DNA from: Paracentrotus lividus
Taxonomy: Eukaryota > Echinodermata > Echinoidea > Camarodonta > Echinidae
NCBI GenBank assembly: GCA_940671915.1
Contig: CALNVZ010003433.1
Coordinates: 19,719,678-19,783,677 of the forward strand
Length of the DNA stretch: 64,000 bases
Reading direction: 5' to 3'
Shown: one piece after another, positions 24,750 to 37,880 of the stretch
Layout of the letters: each line of letters starts with the position of its first letter
Position numbering within the stretch: position 1 is the stretch's first letter
Notes under the pieces: generated by a model
The model's database searches: none
The model's input: the letters and a program-made list of their open reading frames with translations, nothing else
Told to the model about the DNA's origin: nothing
Made by a program: the position numbers and the translations under genes

Positions 24750-25559
24750 AAATAAATAAATAAACATTAAAGAAAATAAAATAAAAAATAAATAAATAAA
24801 CAATAAATAAATAAAACGCTGCCACCTGGAAATTAATTCTTTAGGCCTATACCCATAGGCCTAATGTAAATTGATTTTTTTTTTTTTTTTTTTTTTTGCA
24901 TTGATTTGTTTAGTATAGATTACAGTAATTTGAACAGAATAGAACATTAACACTTAGTATTCTATAAAATAGTGGATTAAGTTAAGCTAGGTTTAAAGTA
25001 AGCCGTTTTTATTGTGTTTAATTTAATTCATGGTTGGCAATGGTCCTTTTGTGGATTTTTGGCCCGTGTCTTTAAAATGCATAATCCAATGAGGTCATTC
25101 ACTGGACCAATTTGAACACGGCGTTCTTATTCTCCTTCCGGATCAAAAAAAATAGTCCATTGGGTAGAGTTTTGTCCTACTTTTGTGTTAGTGTTATCTA
25201 TGCTGCATACAAACACTTAAATGAATTAAACAAATCAATCAATAATTAATCAATGGTATTGATGCAGTATTACGAAAAGGTTAGCTCATTCTTCTACTCG
25301 TTGAAACAAAGTGCTTTATACTTTACAAACCAGCTGTAGGCCTATTCTAAACTGCTTAAATAAGAAGTTGTAAGTTTTCACCACCGTCTTTACCATTTTT
25401 TTAAAAACAGTCTGTAGTCTCTAATTCTACTCATTGTTAATTCAAAATGTTAAAGATTGTAGTTTAGTACTTATCAAAACTGTACACCAGCTTTAACAAT
25501 ATCCGTTGTTTCCCCTCAATGCGAATAGCATGCATGATAGGGCGCCGTAATGATACAAA
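22603..25559. other. Unannotated AT-rich DNA
   Basis: No gene recognised. It holds an AATA microsatellite at 24671-24815, a C10 and CA patch at 24643-24670, and a T run near 24876-24897. Confidence 0.5.
24671..24815. repeat. (AATA)n microsatellite
   Basis: Interrupted AATA/AAAT tetranucleotide array of about 145 bp, next to a CA and C-run patch. It creates Tyr/Leu/Phe-rich spurious frames on the minus strand. Confidence 0.9.
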
Positions 25560-25650
25560 ATTCACATACACACGCACTGACACGCACACAAGACACGCAC
25601 CCTCGCACAAACACCAGCACACACATGCACACAAACATCGACACCCACAT
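25560..25650. repeat. CA-rich microsatellite, left side
   Basis: Imperfect CACA tract ending in CACCCACAT, directly at the left border of MITE copy 1. A similar tract resumes after copy 3 at 27736. Confidence 0.85.
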
Positions 25651-26128
25651 GGGGGCACACGAGTAAATAGACGCCCCCCCCCCCCCAATAGGCTCACGTG
25701 TTAAATTAACGCTCTTCAAAAACAGACATTCCAAAATTCTGTCGATGGAAATCGTTTTAATATATCACAGCCAAAGTTAAAATTTAAGACTCGTAATTAA
25801 GGGACTTATAGAAAATTCTGTCAGCTCAAACAAAAATCAAGAATCCTTGAGCGAGACTATGACAAAAGAGACGACTTTTGTAGGCGTGATTTAGTAGATG
25901 TACCAAAATTACGAAAAAGATTTCCTAAAAAATACGTCAAAGTTTCTAATTTTCAACTAAAATGTAAATTATGAAAGAGTAGGACTTATAGCACATATTT
26001 ATTCATAAACAGCAAACATCCGACAATTAAATAATTTTATATGAGCATTTTCCCTCAATAAAAAATTAGCATATCTTTACTACGCCTTCCCGAAATACAT
26101 TGCGTGCATATCATTACTCGTGTGTACC
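25651..26128. mobile_element. 470-bp MITE, copy 1
   Basis: Begins GGGGGCACACGAGTAAAT and ends ATTACTCGTGTGTACC, so the termini are inverted repeats of about 17 bp. A C run near 25673-25686 lengthens it to about 478 bp. The left flank is ACAT and the right flank is TATA, so it has no matching target duplication of its own. Confidence 0.85.
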
Positions 26129-26132
26129 TATA

Positions 26133-26601
26133 GGGGGCACACGAGTAAAATAGACGCCCATAGGCTCACGTGTTAAATTAACGCTCTTCAAAAACAGACA
26201 TTCCAAAATTCTGTCGATGGAAATCGTTTTAATTATCACAGCAAAGTTTAAAATTTAAAGGACTCGTAATTAAGGGACTATAGAAAAATTCTGTCAGCTC
26301 AAACAAAAATCAAGAATCGTTGGCGAGACTTATGACAAAAGAGACGACTTTGTAGGCGTGATTTAGTAGATGTACAAAATTACGAAAAAGATTCCTAAAA
26401 AATACGTCAAAGTTCTTAATTTTCAACTAAATGGTAAATTATGAAAGAGTAGGACTTATAGCACATATTTATTCATTAAAACAGCAACATCCGACAATTA
26501 AATAATTTTATATGAGCATTTTCCTCAATAAAAATTTAGCATATCTTACTACGCCTTTCCCGAAAATACATTGCGTGCATATCATTTACTCGTGTGTACC
26601 C
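26133..26601. mobile_element. 470-bp MITE, copy 2
   Basis: Same orientation as copy 1 and separated from it by only TATA. It ends in TTTACTCGTGTGTACCC and is again followed by TATA, which could be a 4-bp target duplication or the junction of a tandem duplication. It differs from copies 1 and 3 mostly by single-base indels. Confidence 0.85.
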
Positions 26602-27267
26602 TATAGTGGGGGTCATTATTTTTAAAAAAATATTGTATTTTTTGTGTAATGTAAAGAGTTTGATGAACTGATAAAACTGGTACCAAGCATTCATTGTATA
26701 AGCAGGAATTTGCAAACAGGAGTTGTGAAAACAGACCCCGTGCCGACCCCATAAAACGCGCAATAACAGCAATTCTTGTTTGAAAAATAATACTTGGGGT
26801 CCGGGGCGCGATCCCGGATGCCAAGGGATGCTGAAACTTGGCAAGCTAGTTATTGGTTTACAAGCAGGTCGATCAAAATCAGTGTTTGTTACCAGTTTAT
26901 AAAAAGGACCCCCCCCCCCCTCTGTCTATCTTTATACCATAACCCCCCCTCCCGATTAAAAGCGGCAATGTAGAACTGAAAACAAAAACTACCCCCCCCC
27001 CCGTGCTTGCTCATTATTTTGTCACATCGACGCTCACATAAATAAAAAAAATAACGGGCAGAGGTTTATACAGAGCTAAAGTTCTTATTTTGTCTTCTTA
27101 TTTGACGGTGATATTACGAAAGCGCCGAAAGTAATAATTAAACCAACTGTGTGTACAAATGTTCCGAGTTTCTAGTCTATAAACGCTCTCCGAGCACTGC
27201 CGAGTAAGTTTTGACGATTCCAGAGACATAAGACACTCCCCTCATAACGTTAATCTAGCCTCGCTAA
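26602..27267. other. Unique spacer inside the MITE cluster
   Basis: A 666-bp stretch between MITE copies 2 and 3 with C runs near 26909, 26944 and 26992. The segment near 26796-26840 (GGGGCGCGATCCCGGATG) looks slightly like a tRNA T-loop but gives no cloverleaf. No coding frame is convincing. Confidence 0.5.
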
Positions 27268-27735
27268 GGGGGCACACGAGTAAATAGACGCCCATAGGCT
27301 CACGTGTTAAATTAACGCTCTTCAAAAACAGACATTCCAAAATTCTGTCGATGGAAATCGTTTTAATTATCACAGCAAAGTTAAAATTTAAAGGACTCGT
27401 AATTAAGGGACTATTAAGAAAATTCTGTCAGCTCAAACAAAAATCAAGAATCGTTGAGCGAGACTATGACAAAAAGAGACGACTTTTGTAGGCGTGATTT
27501 AGTAGATGTACAAAATTACGAAAAAAGATTCCTAAAAAATACGCCAAAGTTTCTAATTTTCAACTAAATGGTAAATTATGAAAGAGTAGGACTTATAGCA
27601 CATATTTATTCATTAAACAGCAACATCCGACAATTAAATAATTTATATGAGCATTTTCCCTCAATAAAAATTAGCATATCTTTACTACGCCTTCCCGAAA
27701 TACATTGCGTGCATATCATTTACTCTTGTGTACCC
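27268..27735. mobile_element. 470-bp MITE, copy 3
   Basis: Same orientation as copies 1 and 2, 468 bp. The left flank is CTAA and the right flank ACAT. The right flank equals the left flank of copy 1, with CA-rich DNA outside both. Confidence 0.85.
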
Positions 27736-27791
27736 ACATGCACGCACACAAACATACACACATCTACACCCGCACCAATTCCACACACACG

Positions 27792-27835
<44 letters not shown>

Positions 27836-27910
27836 CACATAAACCGACACAACCAACACTCTGACCAACGCACACCCAACTCACACCGTAACACACACAA
27901 TACAACAAAG
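27736..27910. repeat. (CA)n microsatellite, right side
   Basis: A CA tract with a pure stretch at about 27795-27840. Its first bases (ACATGCACGCACACAAACAT) resemble the sequence left of MITE copy 1, as if one tract had been split. Confidence 0.9.
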
Positions 27911-30900
27911 GAGGTCCATATAAGTTTATTCCCTTTTCCAAATACCTTTACTTAACGGTTTGTTTCATCTTGGACTATCTTCCATGAAAAGCTTGTGTAC
28001 AAAATATTGTTTTTAGTATAGATATCATTTTCAAAGAGCAGACAATGAAAGTTGACATCCACATGAATTATTCTGGCGGCACACGATGTGTAGTTCGTTC
28101 AAAAATAATCGCAAATCACTCTCCGGCGCCTCTTTATCTATGGCGTTCGACCTTCTGGACTCTGATTTTTTTTTTAAATAGAAATCTCGAACATGATGAT
28201 TATTTGATGGTAAAGTAATGCATTTCAACCTTCCTTACTTTTCAATTTAAGTATCTATACATTCATCTTCTCCTTGAGACATTGTTGGAAACGGTGGTTC
28301 TTGTCACGAAGGATGTTTTATTATCAAATTTGCAATTTCAAGCCGGAAAAATAAATTAAACTCTTGAGAAACTTGATTGCCTAACTGAAAATCGCAAATT
28401 CTTTGAAATTAAACAGATGAATAATTAAATGTTCTTTTTAATGTAGTTGATAGATTGCCATGTTAACACGAAGGGAAGGGAAGTCTCAGCAATTTATTAT
28501 TTGAAATAAAGAAAAATTTCGAATTAATAGATCACTTTAAAATCTAACATCAGTAAATCATTTTCCTTTTTATGTAACAGGACAACTATCCCCTGAACAA
28601 TAAACCTAAGGACAACTACCTCATAATAAGGATTAATGTAGTGCTAGAGAATACATTTTCGGTGCGGGTTGGTGCTGGTTGTTTTTAGTTCCCTTAGAAC
28701 CCTTTCTTTGTATTATCTTTTCAGTGTTCATTAGTAATTAATATTGGAAAGTAAAATGATAGCATCATTACATTATTGGTATCATTTAATATCAATTTAT
28801 ATTANNNNNNNNNNNNNNNNNNNNNNNNNTTCATCCTCTTGTGATGGAATGGGATGACTATCATCACAGCACATTCACAACTTTTTTTTAATTAAGTAAT
28901 TGTTTTTATATTTCTTTTTATGTATCCAGCCGAATTTTCGTCTGTGGTACTCTTTAGACAGCTTTTGCAGAGCCTTATTTTCCATTTTTTGTTTTTTTCT
29001 TGTATTAACACTATTGGGATCATGAGATAAATCGTAGGCGTAATAGTCGGCGCAAGATTGGTGAGATATTGAACGTACCTGAGACAAGGCATGCGGATCG
29101 TTAATATATAGTAGAAGTTAATTTAGGACATTATTTGTACCTGGTATCAAAAAACTGTGGTGTTGCTTAGTCTCTTGAAATGTTATATTATATTGTGTTT
29201 GATTTTGCTATACTCATTTATTTTGTAATTCCTGTAATTGAATGAAAAGTATAGCACCGGTCACAAACCATTAAGTCTATTATTTCGTCAGTATGAAACT
29301 ATCTGTAATTGATCCTAATGTTAGTAATAAACTTGTGGATATCGATGTTTCATTTGTTGTTTCTTTTTAAACTTAAACGAGATCGTGTAGGATCATGGGT
29401 CTTTACAGTTTACATCATATCAGTATCGACTATTGTTCCAGTGTTGGTCTTTTTGCATTTCAGGCTGATTCGTATCAAAAAATCAAGGTAAAGATAGAAT
29501 TCGATTTTAAAGATGAAAGCGGGTGGTCTGTTGTGATTAAAGTTACGTGCTGGAATATTAATGCATGGAAGTGTTACTGAACGTGCAAAAAAACTGTCAT
29601 GACAATTCGAATGAATTAATATGCGATCGATATTATAGCATCTATTTACATAGTGAGATATCATCAGGTCCGATGATTATCTTCCACCCAGTGGTGCTGC
29701 CTACGTCAGAATTAAGATTGAATTTTAGATAGAAATTTAGATTAAAGTGTAATTATTTATATTTTACATAGACAGACACGCTTCGAAGAAGGTATAGTGG
29801 GGGGGGAACTCGTGGAAGGGCATCGGAACAGGTAGTGGAGTGAGAGCGTTATAGAGCAATAGTTTGTTACATCGCTTATATATCTTCTATGCTTTTGGCT
29901 CCATTTGATATGAAATGAAGTGAGGAACTTACCTATGCTTCGCAAGATTGACTATCTGTCCTATGGGTTAACTATGATAGTTGAGAGTGTTTGAGTATCG
30001 TTTTTTTAACTGTATCTTATGTATGGGAATGTTATGGCGTAAACGTAAAGAAATCATCTGTGGACGTATGTGCATCCAATTGGTATGTACTAGTACGCAT
30101 TGTATCACTTGCATTTACATTCGACTAACATATGCAAAACGTAGTTTCATTACATACATCACGAACTGATTTTATTAAGCATTTAATGTAGCATTATCAA
30201 AATTTCTCCTAATGGGTGTACCGTTTTTATGGTTTTTCTCTGCTTGCGATAAACTACACGAGCGAGATTTGGTAATCAATGGTAGAGGGGTTCATAAAGG
30301 CTCGCGGTTCATAAAGGCTACGCCATGCAAAATACGCTAAGTAAAATGGGTGCCAAAATATGCCACGTCCATAATACAGGCACGTCATAGCAAATAGTGT
30401 TCATATCAAAGTCAATCGCACCTTTTTGAGCTCAACATGAAACTAAGGTGGCTAAAAAGGTAAAATTTTGAATTGTAGTACTGATTTTCATAAGTTAGTC
30501 ATGAAAATTTGGAAAGAAATCACAGAAATTAAAAGTGTTGTACTCAACTTAAGTGGGTTGCCGTTGGACTATGAACGTTGCATTTGCTGCACGGCCACGG
30601 AGGAGAGGGGTTTCGGATCTCGCCGCGAATTTCGTAATTGCTGTTAGTTTATTCCATGTTTTTTGTTGGCACCAAGTTATCCTCACAAATGTAGCAAAGA
30701 ATGGTAATGAAATAATAATAGTGAAATTATTAAATTCTATGACTTCTAAATCGCGACTCAACTACAGTGCGTAACTTTATGTGACCCCTTCATATAATTA
30801 ATTTCGCGCAGCACACATGTATTGTTCTGGTCGCCTAGCGAATAAGTATATAGAGTAGAAAAGACATTATGAGAAGAAACACTACGATAGTTCAAATACA

Positions 30901-32998
30901 GATGAATGAAATAATATTCAAGTCAAAATTAAAGCCCAAAAGAAGTAGCTCGTGAACTGGAGCAACTGTAATTATTTTGACTTATCCGGGCAAGACATGG
31001 GATGGTGATGTCGGAATGGGGTCAGCGAAAAGGCCTGTATAAACAGAACAAGCCCACGTGGACAAATAGTTATTGCAACACTTATATCAATTATCCGGTC
31101 TTGAGAGGCAGCTAAACACTCCTGAACATCGCTGAGTTTCCACTCACTTTGCAATATTGGGATAACCGAGAGCAAATTTAAACATTTTTTTTCCAATATC
31201 AAACCTCTTGGAGAATGGATATGGCCGTATCCGGTCGTGGGCGACCCGCAGGCACCCTGAGAGGGCAATGATGTTAACTCCTGAGATTCCTTGTGCAAAG
31301 CTGCAGCAAAAGTATGGTGCACTTTTTTTATCTTAAAATTTAGAAAATAAAATAAATGTCGCCCCCAAAATATTGAGCCCCCAAATCGATTTTTTTTTTT
31401 GGGGGGGAGGGGGTGTGTGAGAAACTTGAAATTAACAAAAAATGAATAATAATCATTAAAAAAATGTACCCCCTCCCCCTCCAAAGAAAAGCCGCCTTCA
31501 CTGAAAAAAGTAGGCCTACATCGCCTCAACAGGGGGAAAAATAGGGTTGGACAAGTAACTTGTCCACCCATTCAATTTATCACGGGATACACAGTCGTTC
31601 ACTATACCAAAAGTTGCACAACACGTGACATCATTTCATCCTATAACAGTTCATAAAATGCTACCACTATTTACTACATTCACATTATAAAAAACAGCAC
31701 TTTAAACACTCATAGTATAGCCACGCACACATACACACACAAAAAAAACATGTTGGAAACATTTTGTTTCAGTAGACACCTGAGTCGTGCCATGATGCTA
31801 CAGGCGGCTTCCCATAATCACACCAACGCCATTCCTTTGCACTTGAGAAACATGTCCCAATATTAAACTTTCATAAAGAAGACTGCCCACTTTACCTCGG
31901 CAAGAGGTAACCCAAACCTCGCGAGTTTGCTCACTTCTTCACTCTGTAAATGTCCCGGGAGGTCGGGGGAGCTCATTGAAGTGTTTAGGACATGCAAACG
32001 AATATAAGATGAGCGTTTATAGGAATAAAAAGCGATTTGTAAAAATGTCATAAGCATGCACTAAAGTCCAACTTGATACTTTATCGAGAGCTCTTGCCCC
32101 TATTCATATTGCAATTATAACATCAACACCATTTGCATCAAAATGGGAATTTAGTATTATATTTCTATAATTTGGCAATTCTGAGAAAGCCAGTATGAAG
32201 TGTTCATTGTAAATCTCCATATAATTAGACCCGTCAGATGATTGTTCTATTTTATACATGTGTCTTCATTTTGGTAATCTATAAGTCCTGTATAATGAAC
32301 AATTGAAATAATTGTATTATTCAATTCCTTGGCACGAATATGTAGATCCATATGTAACATTAGAAAACACCACCAACAACAACAACAACAATTCTGAACA
32401 TCAAACTCTGACAGTGTGATCACACTGTGACCAAGTTATCTACCAAATTGTTATTGTCGTATTTTGAATGTATAATCATAATGCATCGTGAGTTCTTTTA
32501 AGCCCCGATATTCACAAAACAGTAATCACATGCACATTGAATGTATCATGTGCGTGTGCAAAATACATTTATTCACTAATGTGCAGCTTAATTTTTCAAT
32601 GTGAATTGGACAAATAAAACTGCATGTCTCTGAACTTCTGGAGGGGCGGGCAAATTTTTTGAATGCCATGTTTTGTTACTGCCTGAGTCAATTTGTACAC
32701 GTCTCTGCAGAAAATCAGGTGTGCTAGGAATGTCCGCAGAATTTATCAGATATGGTGGCTCCGAAGAGTTTGTACCTGATTAATGTTTCAGATTATGTTT
32801 ATTAAAGATCAATAGATGACACAACTCTACCATAAGGGGTAAGCATCTTCAATTCTTAATGCAATTAAGTTTCAAGTTTTGGGAAGAAGATTAAAGTTTT
32901 TTACTACAAGCCGCGAGTGCCACTATTTCCTATGCCAGGAATAAAATTACATTTTCGCTTCTTTACTAGCAACTGTTGAGTAAAAATAGCATAATATA
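27911..32998. other. Unannotated DNA, includes assembly gap
   Basis: No gene recognised. A Lys-rich frame at 28875-29087 on the minus strand lies beside the N gap and is probably chance. C- and G-run debris at 31340-31550 looks like old MITE remains. Confidence 0.5.
28805..28829. other. Assembly gap (25 N)
   Basis: A run of 25 N. The even number suggests a placeholder, so true length is unknown. Confidence 1.
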
Positions 32999-33996
32999 CA
33001 CTGTTCGTCATAAAGGTGGAATATTTTTTTCTGGCTCAAGCGACATTATGTTGCTCCTTTATTAATTTCTTGAATGTGTTTGTCACCGCTTTCACTTTCT
33101 GGGATCCTGGGTATATCTTGGACGCTCCCTCAACCCTTCCCGGGGATTTTTCTTCAAAACAATTTGTCACCCCCAGAAGATGGCCATTTTCGTCATTTTT
33201 TCTTATTTTGGGGGCCCTTTTTTGTTCACGCGACCCACCAAGGCCCCCTCAGTCCTACCCCAAGGAAACACGTCTGAGGTGGAGATTTGTTGTTGTTCTT
33301 TAAATTAAATCTAGATTTATGGTTACAGGCTCGACTCTTTTGTCTAGGGGAGGGGTCAAAATTTATTTTGATTGGGGTTCAACATTCATTTTATTCATTT
33401 TTACACCATGGAAATTTCTATCTTCCCTAAATTGTATTGTAAAATCTCAACCAAACATAAATCTAAATAAGATATTATCAATAATGACTATTTACAGCCT
33501 TGTCATCAAGGCTAAACAAAATTTAAGGGGAAAATTATGATATTTAAGGGTTAAAGGTGGTTTTTCATTTCTTTTGTTTTCAGCATAAAGATGGAATAAA
33601 ATATTCCGAATTTTCACCAATCTCGTTTTTTACTTCAACCCCTCCCCTAGACAAGAGACCTAAGCCTGTCCCCAGAAATTTAGATTTAACTTAAAGAACA
33701 ATATAAAACAGTACACCTCAGTCGCGTTTCCTGGGGGTAGGACTGAGGGGGGCTTGATTGGCCGGGAAATAAAAAGGGGCCCCAAAATGAGAAAAAAATG
33801 ACAAAAATGGGCATCACGGGGGTTGACCAAACCTTTTCGGGAAAAGGTCCACGTGAATGGTTGGGAGAATGTCCAAGATATAGCCAGGGTCCCAAAAAGT
33901 AAAAGCAGAAACAAAAAATATTCAAGAAATTAAAGTCAGAGCAAAGTCATGTCGCTATAGCGGCAAAAAAATATTCCACCTTTATGACGGACAGTG
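32999..33996. mobile_element. 998-bp foldback element, TA duplication
   Basis: Long inverted arms, about 32999-33362 and 33637-33996, start with CACTGTTCGTCATAAAGG and CACTGTCCGTCATAAAGG. TA flanks both ends. The arms continue through AGGTGGAATATTTTTTT, a CCCTCAGTCCTACCCC segment and TTGTCTAGGGGAGGGG. The ~270-bp loop does not code. The ends and TA site fit Tc1/mariner. An older fragment lies at 12590-12875. Confidence 0.85.
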
Positions 33997-34307
33997 TACT
34001 AACAAGAACCTAAGCAATAGTGCACTCATACGACAAAAAAGGCCGATTATTGGAAAAAGTACGGAATGTCACAGAATCATACATGTTTAACCTGATGTAA
34101 TGTATATTTATTTTTATTTGGTTCTATCATTGTATATCTGCTTATATGTATTCCTGTAAAACCTAAGAAACAATCTCATAATTATAAAATCAGTGAGTGC
34201 ATCGAATTTACAGTATTCAAAGTGTTAACCCCAAAAGAAAAAAAAAAAAAAAAAGAAGAAGAAGAAAAGGTGTGGAAAAGAAAGCCATGGGCAGACTATG
34301 ATAACTA

Positions 34308-34944
34308 CAGAGTGTCCCAGAAAGAACTGTACACTTTTTAAATGGCTACAAAATAAGAAATATACGGTTCTTTGAGGAAAAGATTCATATGTAGAGAAGG
34401 CTCATATCCTCAACTATCATTGGGCACCAAAAGGTCCGAAAATAATGCCCACTTTTGTGAAGGACACAAAAGCGAGGCTTAGCAGGAATTCGCTATGCAT
34501 TTACCACCTGGCACGCCGTGAGAGATAAAAAGCAATGATGGCTTGAATCGGCTAACAAAGACAAAATAAACCAAAAGACAAAAAAAAAAAAAACCTTAAT
34601 AATATGAAAACAGAAAGGTTTTCAATTACATGTTTATTTTTGACATTTGGTTTATTTTGTCTTTGTTAACCGATTCACGCCATTATTGCTTTTTTATTCC
34701 CCACGGCGTGCCATAGGTAGGTGGTAAATGCATAGCGAATTCCTGCGCAGCCTCGCTTTTGTGTCCTTCAAAAAAATGGTCATTGCTCATTGAAGCATGC
34801 ATAATTTTCGGACTTTTTGGTGTCAAATGATAGCTGAGGATATGAGCTTTCTCTACATAGGAATCTTTTCCCCCCTGCAGTAACCATATAATTTTTCATT
34901 TTTTAGCCGTTTCAAAATTGTATAGTTCTTTCTGGGACACACTG
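34308..34944. mobile_element. 637-bp near-perfect foldback MITE, TA duplication
   Basis: Two arms of about 270-300 bp (34308-34580 and 34640-34944) meet at a small A-rich loop. The ends are CAGAGTGTCCCAGAAAGAAC and (reverse complement) CAGTGTGTCCCAGAAAGAAC with TA on both sides, the pattern of mariner-type elements. A transcript would form a long hairpin. The only open frames are short ones. Confidence 0.88.
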
Positions 34945-37880
34945 TATAACGAACAATCCATGATTATAGGAAGACGAAACACTTAAGGGGCCTACTTGTA
35001 CCAAATTTTGAGTTATCACTTTGATATTGGACCTATTGATTTCATGAATTTCGGTGGAGTAATTTTAACCAGTACGTCAATATGAATATGGATTTACTTC
35101 TGTCTAGTTTACACACATTTACTTTCCAATCAAATATATCAATATTGCCTTGGAACATATTCTAAAAATAATATGGACCAATGTTAGGGTCGATTCATTA
35201 CGTTATTATTTTGATATACCGAACTTTCGTTCGATATTAACCCTATGACTACATAATGAGTGCCTGATAAACTGTTAAAATTAAAATACATGGATTAAAA
35301 TACTCGATTATCTAACTTACCTGTAACCTCATTTTTGAACTCTCAAAAGTGCACAGCTGAATGTAATTATGAAAATATAACTGACGGGAAAATTCAACTT
35401 AGGCCTTATTTTTTTCTATCATAAAAAAATAACTAATGAGTGTTATTCCCAACAACCTTCACCTTGCAATCAAATTATTCATGATGATGCGTGCTAGTTT
35501 CCCAAACACTGTTTAATGGCCTATGAATAATTATGTGCGTATGTTAGAACTGAACGAGATTCAACTCGTTTCCACGAGTGAAAAATAACCAGTTTGCATA
35601 TCGAAATTGAGCGGAAAACAGCCTCACTCTGACAGCGAGTGATACTTCTAAGTTCGAATTAAAAAAGGTGTATGCTTTACAACTCGATTTGGTGTGCATA
35701 TTCCTTCACTCTAAAATGTCGAGTGGCAAAATCACCCCTCACATTAAGAAAGCAGATTCCGCTACATAAAGTGCAGGTCAACGAAGTTATTTCAACATTA
35801 TCTTAATAATTAGAGTGTAGCCTTCTGATTCACCTGTCACCGATGTGACCTAGATTTAGCCCTGTCCGTGCCTAGAGTCCAGGCAATAACACACGTAAAG
35901 TATATTCATTATAAAGGTCAGCGGCTACTTCTGAAAATACTCGACTCTTGTGACGGGACAGAAGCTTTCACTTGCAATAAATGAATCCTAAATCAAGAGA
36001 GCTTGTTTGTATTCTTTAATCGAGCCACAGTGTTTGACCCGCGTTCGTCAAAACCCATATACCTTGATGGTTCTAATATGCATGAACAATCCTGATATTA
36101 ATATCCATTATACATGTAGAAAAATCAGGACGCCATGAGAAGCCTTCGAACTAAGAACATCATTGTTAAAACTAATACTGGGATAATTACCTCTACTTTT
36201 GATTTTCTTGACGTGTCAATCTATCAAAGAAAAGGGACAACCTATAAGTTCCTGCATGAACGTAGACAAAAGTGACCACGGGCCCCTACAACTTGTCCAG
36301 TAATCAATAGAGAAAATTAACAGCTTCGGCGTTAGGGTCCATATACCATGTGCTGCGCATTAGAATATCATCACACTCATCTTAAGTTAACCATATTGCT
36401 TAACCAATATAATAATAATTTAAAAAAAATTAAATCTAAGATCAATAAATCTTGAACACACCCTGTCTGGAAAACTAGAAATGTAAGACTACTTCTCCTG
36501 ATTCCGCGAAGACTGCAATCCTGAAATCGAAGACAGTGAACGCAAGCTGACAGCTGATGGAGGATCGATACATAGTATCTTGAATTGCGTTCACCTCATC
36601 CGATCAACCACACGCCTCAAAGATACAGTATGTGTATCAGCTTACCCTATTATCACAGCTGAAGTAATTGGCTGTATAGTCATGATTCAAGCGGAAAAGT
36701 GACCAGATTAGAATGGGACTAAACGGTGATGGTGATCGATTGATTTATTACTTTTTGAGTTGATATAATAATTTATATTGTTCAGTCGGTATTCACAGAA
36801 CATGGGTTGAGGAATTTTATTCTGGCGTTCCACAAGGTACAATGTTGGGACCATGTTCTTTTAACGTTACCTTGATACCTGACTTTACTAACACAGTGTT
36901 ACTTGATGCACATTTTCATCCAAACTACGTATCAATCATTTAAAAACGATAATGCCCTCCAAAAAGTAAGGGAGGGGGTAGGCAGTGAATCTTTACCACT
37001 GAGTTACGACCACGAATGCATGGCAAAAAGGTACCGAAGAAAACGAAAATATCTCAGCTGAAGAGACGTTTGCCATTACATTTTGATAGTCGTGATATAT
37101 ATATAAAATAAAAAAAAGAAGATAAATAAATGAAAAATAAATAAAATGTACAACTCAACATCTACAATCATGCTATTTCCTTATATCCGTGGCTTCCTTG
37201 CAGTTTGTTCTAATACCTTTGCCGGTAATGTGTTAAATTTCTCGGCTTTCTGATAAAAAATGATCTAATTAATCTGTCAATGACGTAAGCTTTCTTTCAA
37301 CACAATACAAATGGATTTTTTAATGTTTAATCCATCTATCTCTTGTATGCTTGTTGGTAATTGGTAATCATATTCTTCTATTATGATTATTTCCGAGCAA
37401 GGGCCCTTTTTCATTTTGCAGGTAGAAACTTCAAGGTTTTGGTAATTGATCTTTTTGTGTCATGGTAATTATGCTTTTCAAAAGATCGATGCCTTTTATC
37501 ATGTTTATAGGTTTTTAGAAACGTTAAACCAAATTATTTTTTACAAAAGGAGTTAAGCACTGAGTGGAACGTATGACTTTAGGTGTAAAACATGACTGAA
37601 TGTTTTCTGATTAATTACATTTAAAGTGATCCTTTTATTGCACAATTAGTTCTTGGATGACCTAGATTTTTTTTTCTGTATGCACTGCCTAGATTAAACA
37701 CATTTCTCTTCTCTCTTTATTCCTCTCACTCTCTGCATGTCCTTGAAACTTTTTATGATTTCTCATTGCTCGTGTTTTTCTTCATATTATATATTTTTAG
37801 TCAGTTTCACTCTTCGTTCAAGTTTGTACATATTTTTTAATTTTAGACAATCTTAATAACGAATGTAAGTGTTTGTTGTA
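34945..37880. other. Unannotated DNA
   Basis: No gene, RNA or bounded element recognised. The segment 37348-37382 is the apparent source of, or a copy of, 35 bp found inside the next element. Confidence 0.5.

Noticed and set aside
26796..26840. tRNA-like GGGGCGCGATCCCGG
   Set aside because: No A box at the right distance and no cloverleaf.
26536..26844. Overlapping minus-strand frames of 80-102 residues
   Set aside because: They cross from unique spacer into MITE copy 2 and show no domain.
25651..27735. CRISPR array or classical satellite
   Set aside because: Only three copies of ~470 bp with inverted termini and irregular spacing in a eukaryotic genome; this is a MITE cluster.
28875..29092. 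Lys-rich minus-strand frames next to the N gap
   Set aside because: AT-rich DNA readily gives Lys/Asn frames; two frames overlap and neither matches a family.
33016..33303. Phe/Pro-rich frames on both strands of 33016-33925
   Set aside because: They are the two inverted arms of the foldback element at 32999-33996 read through; no domain seen.
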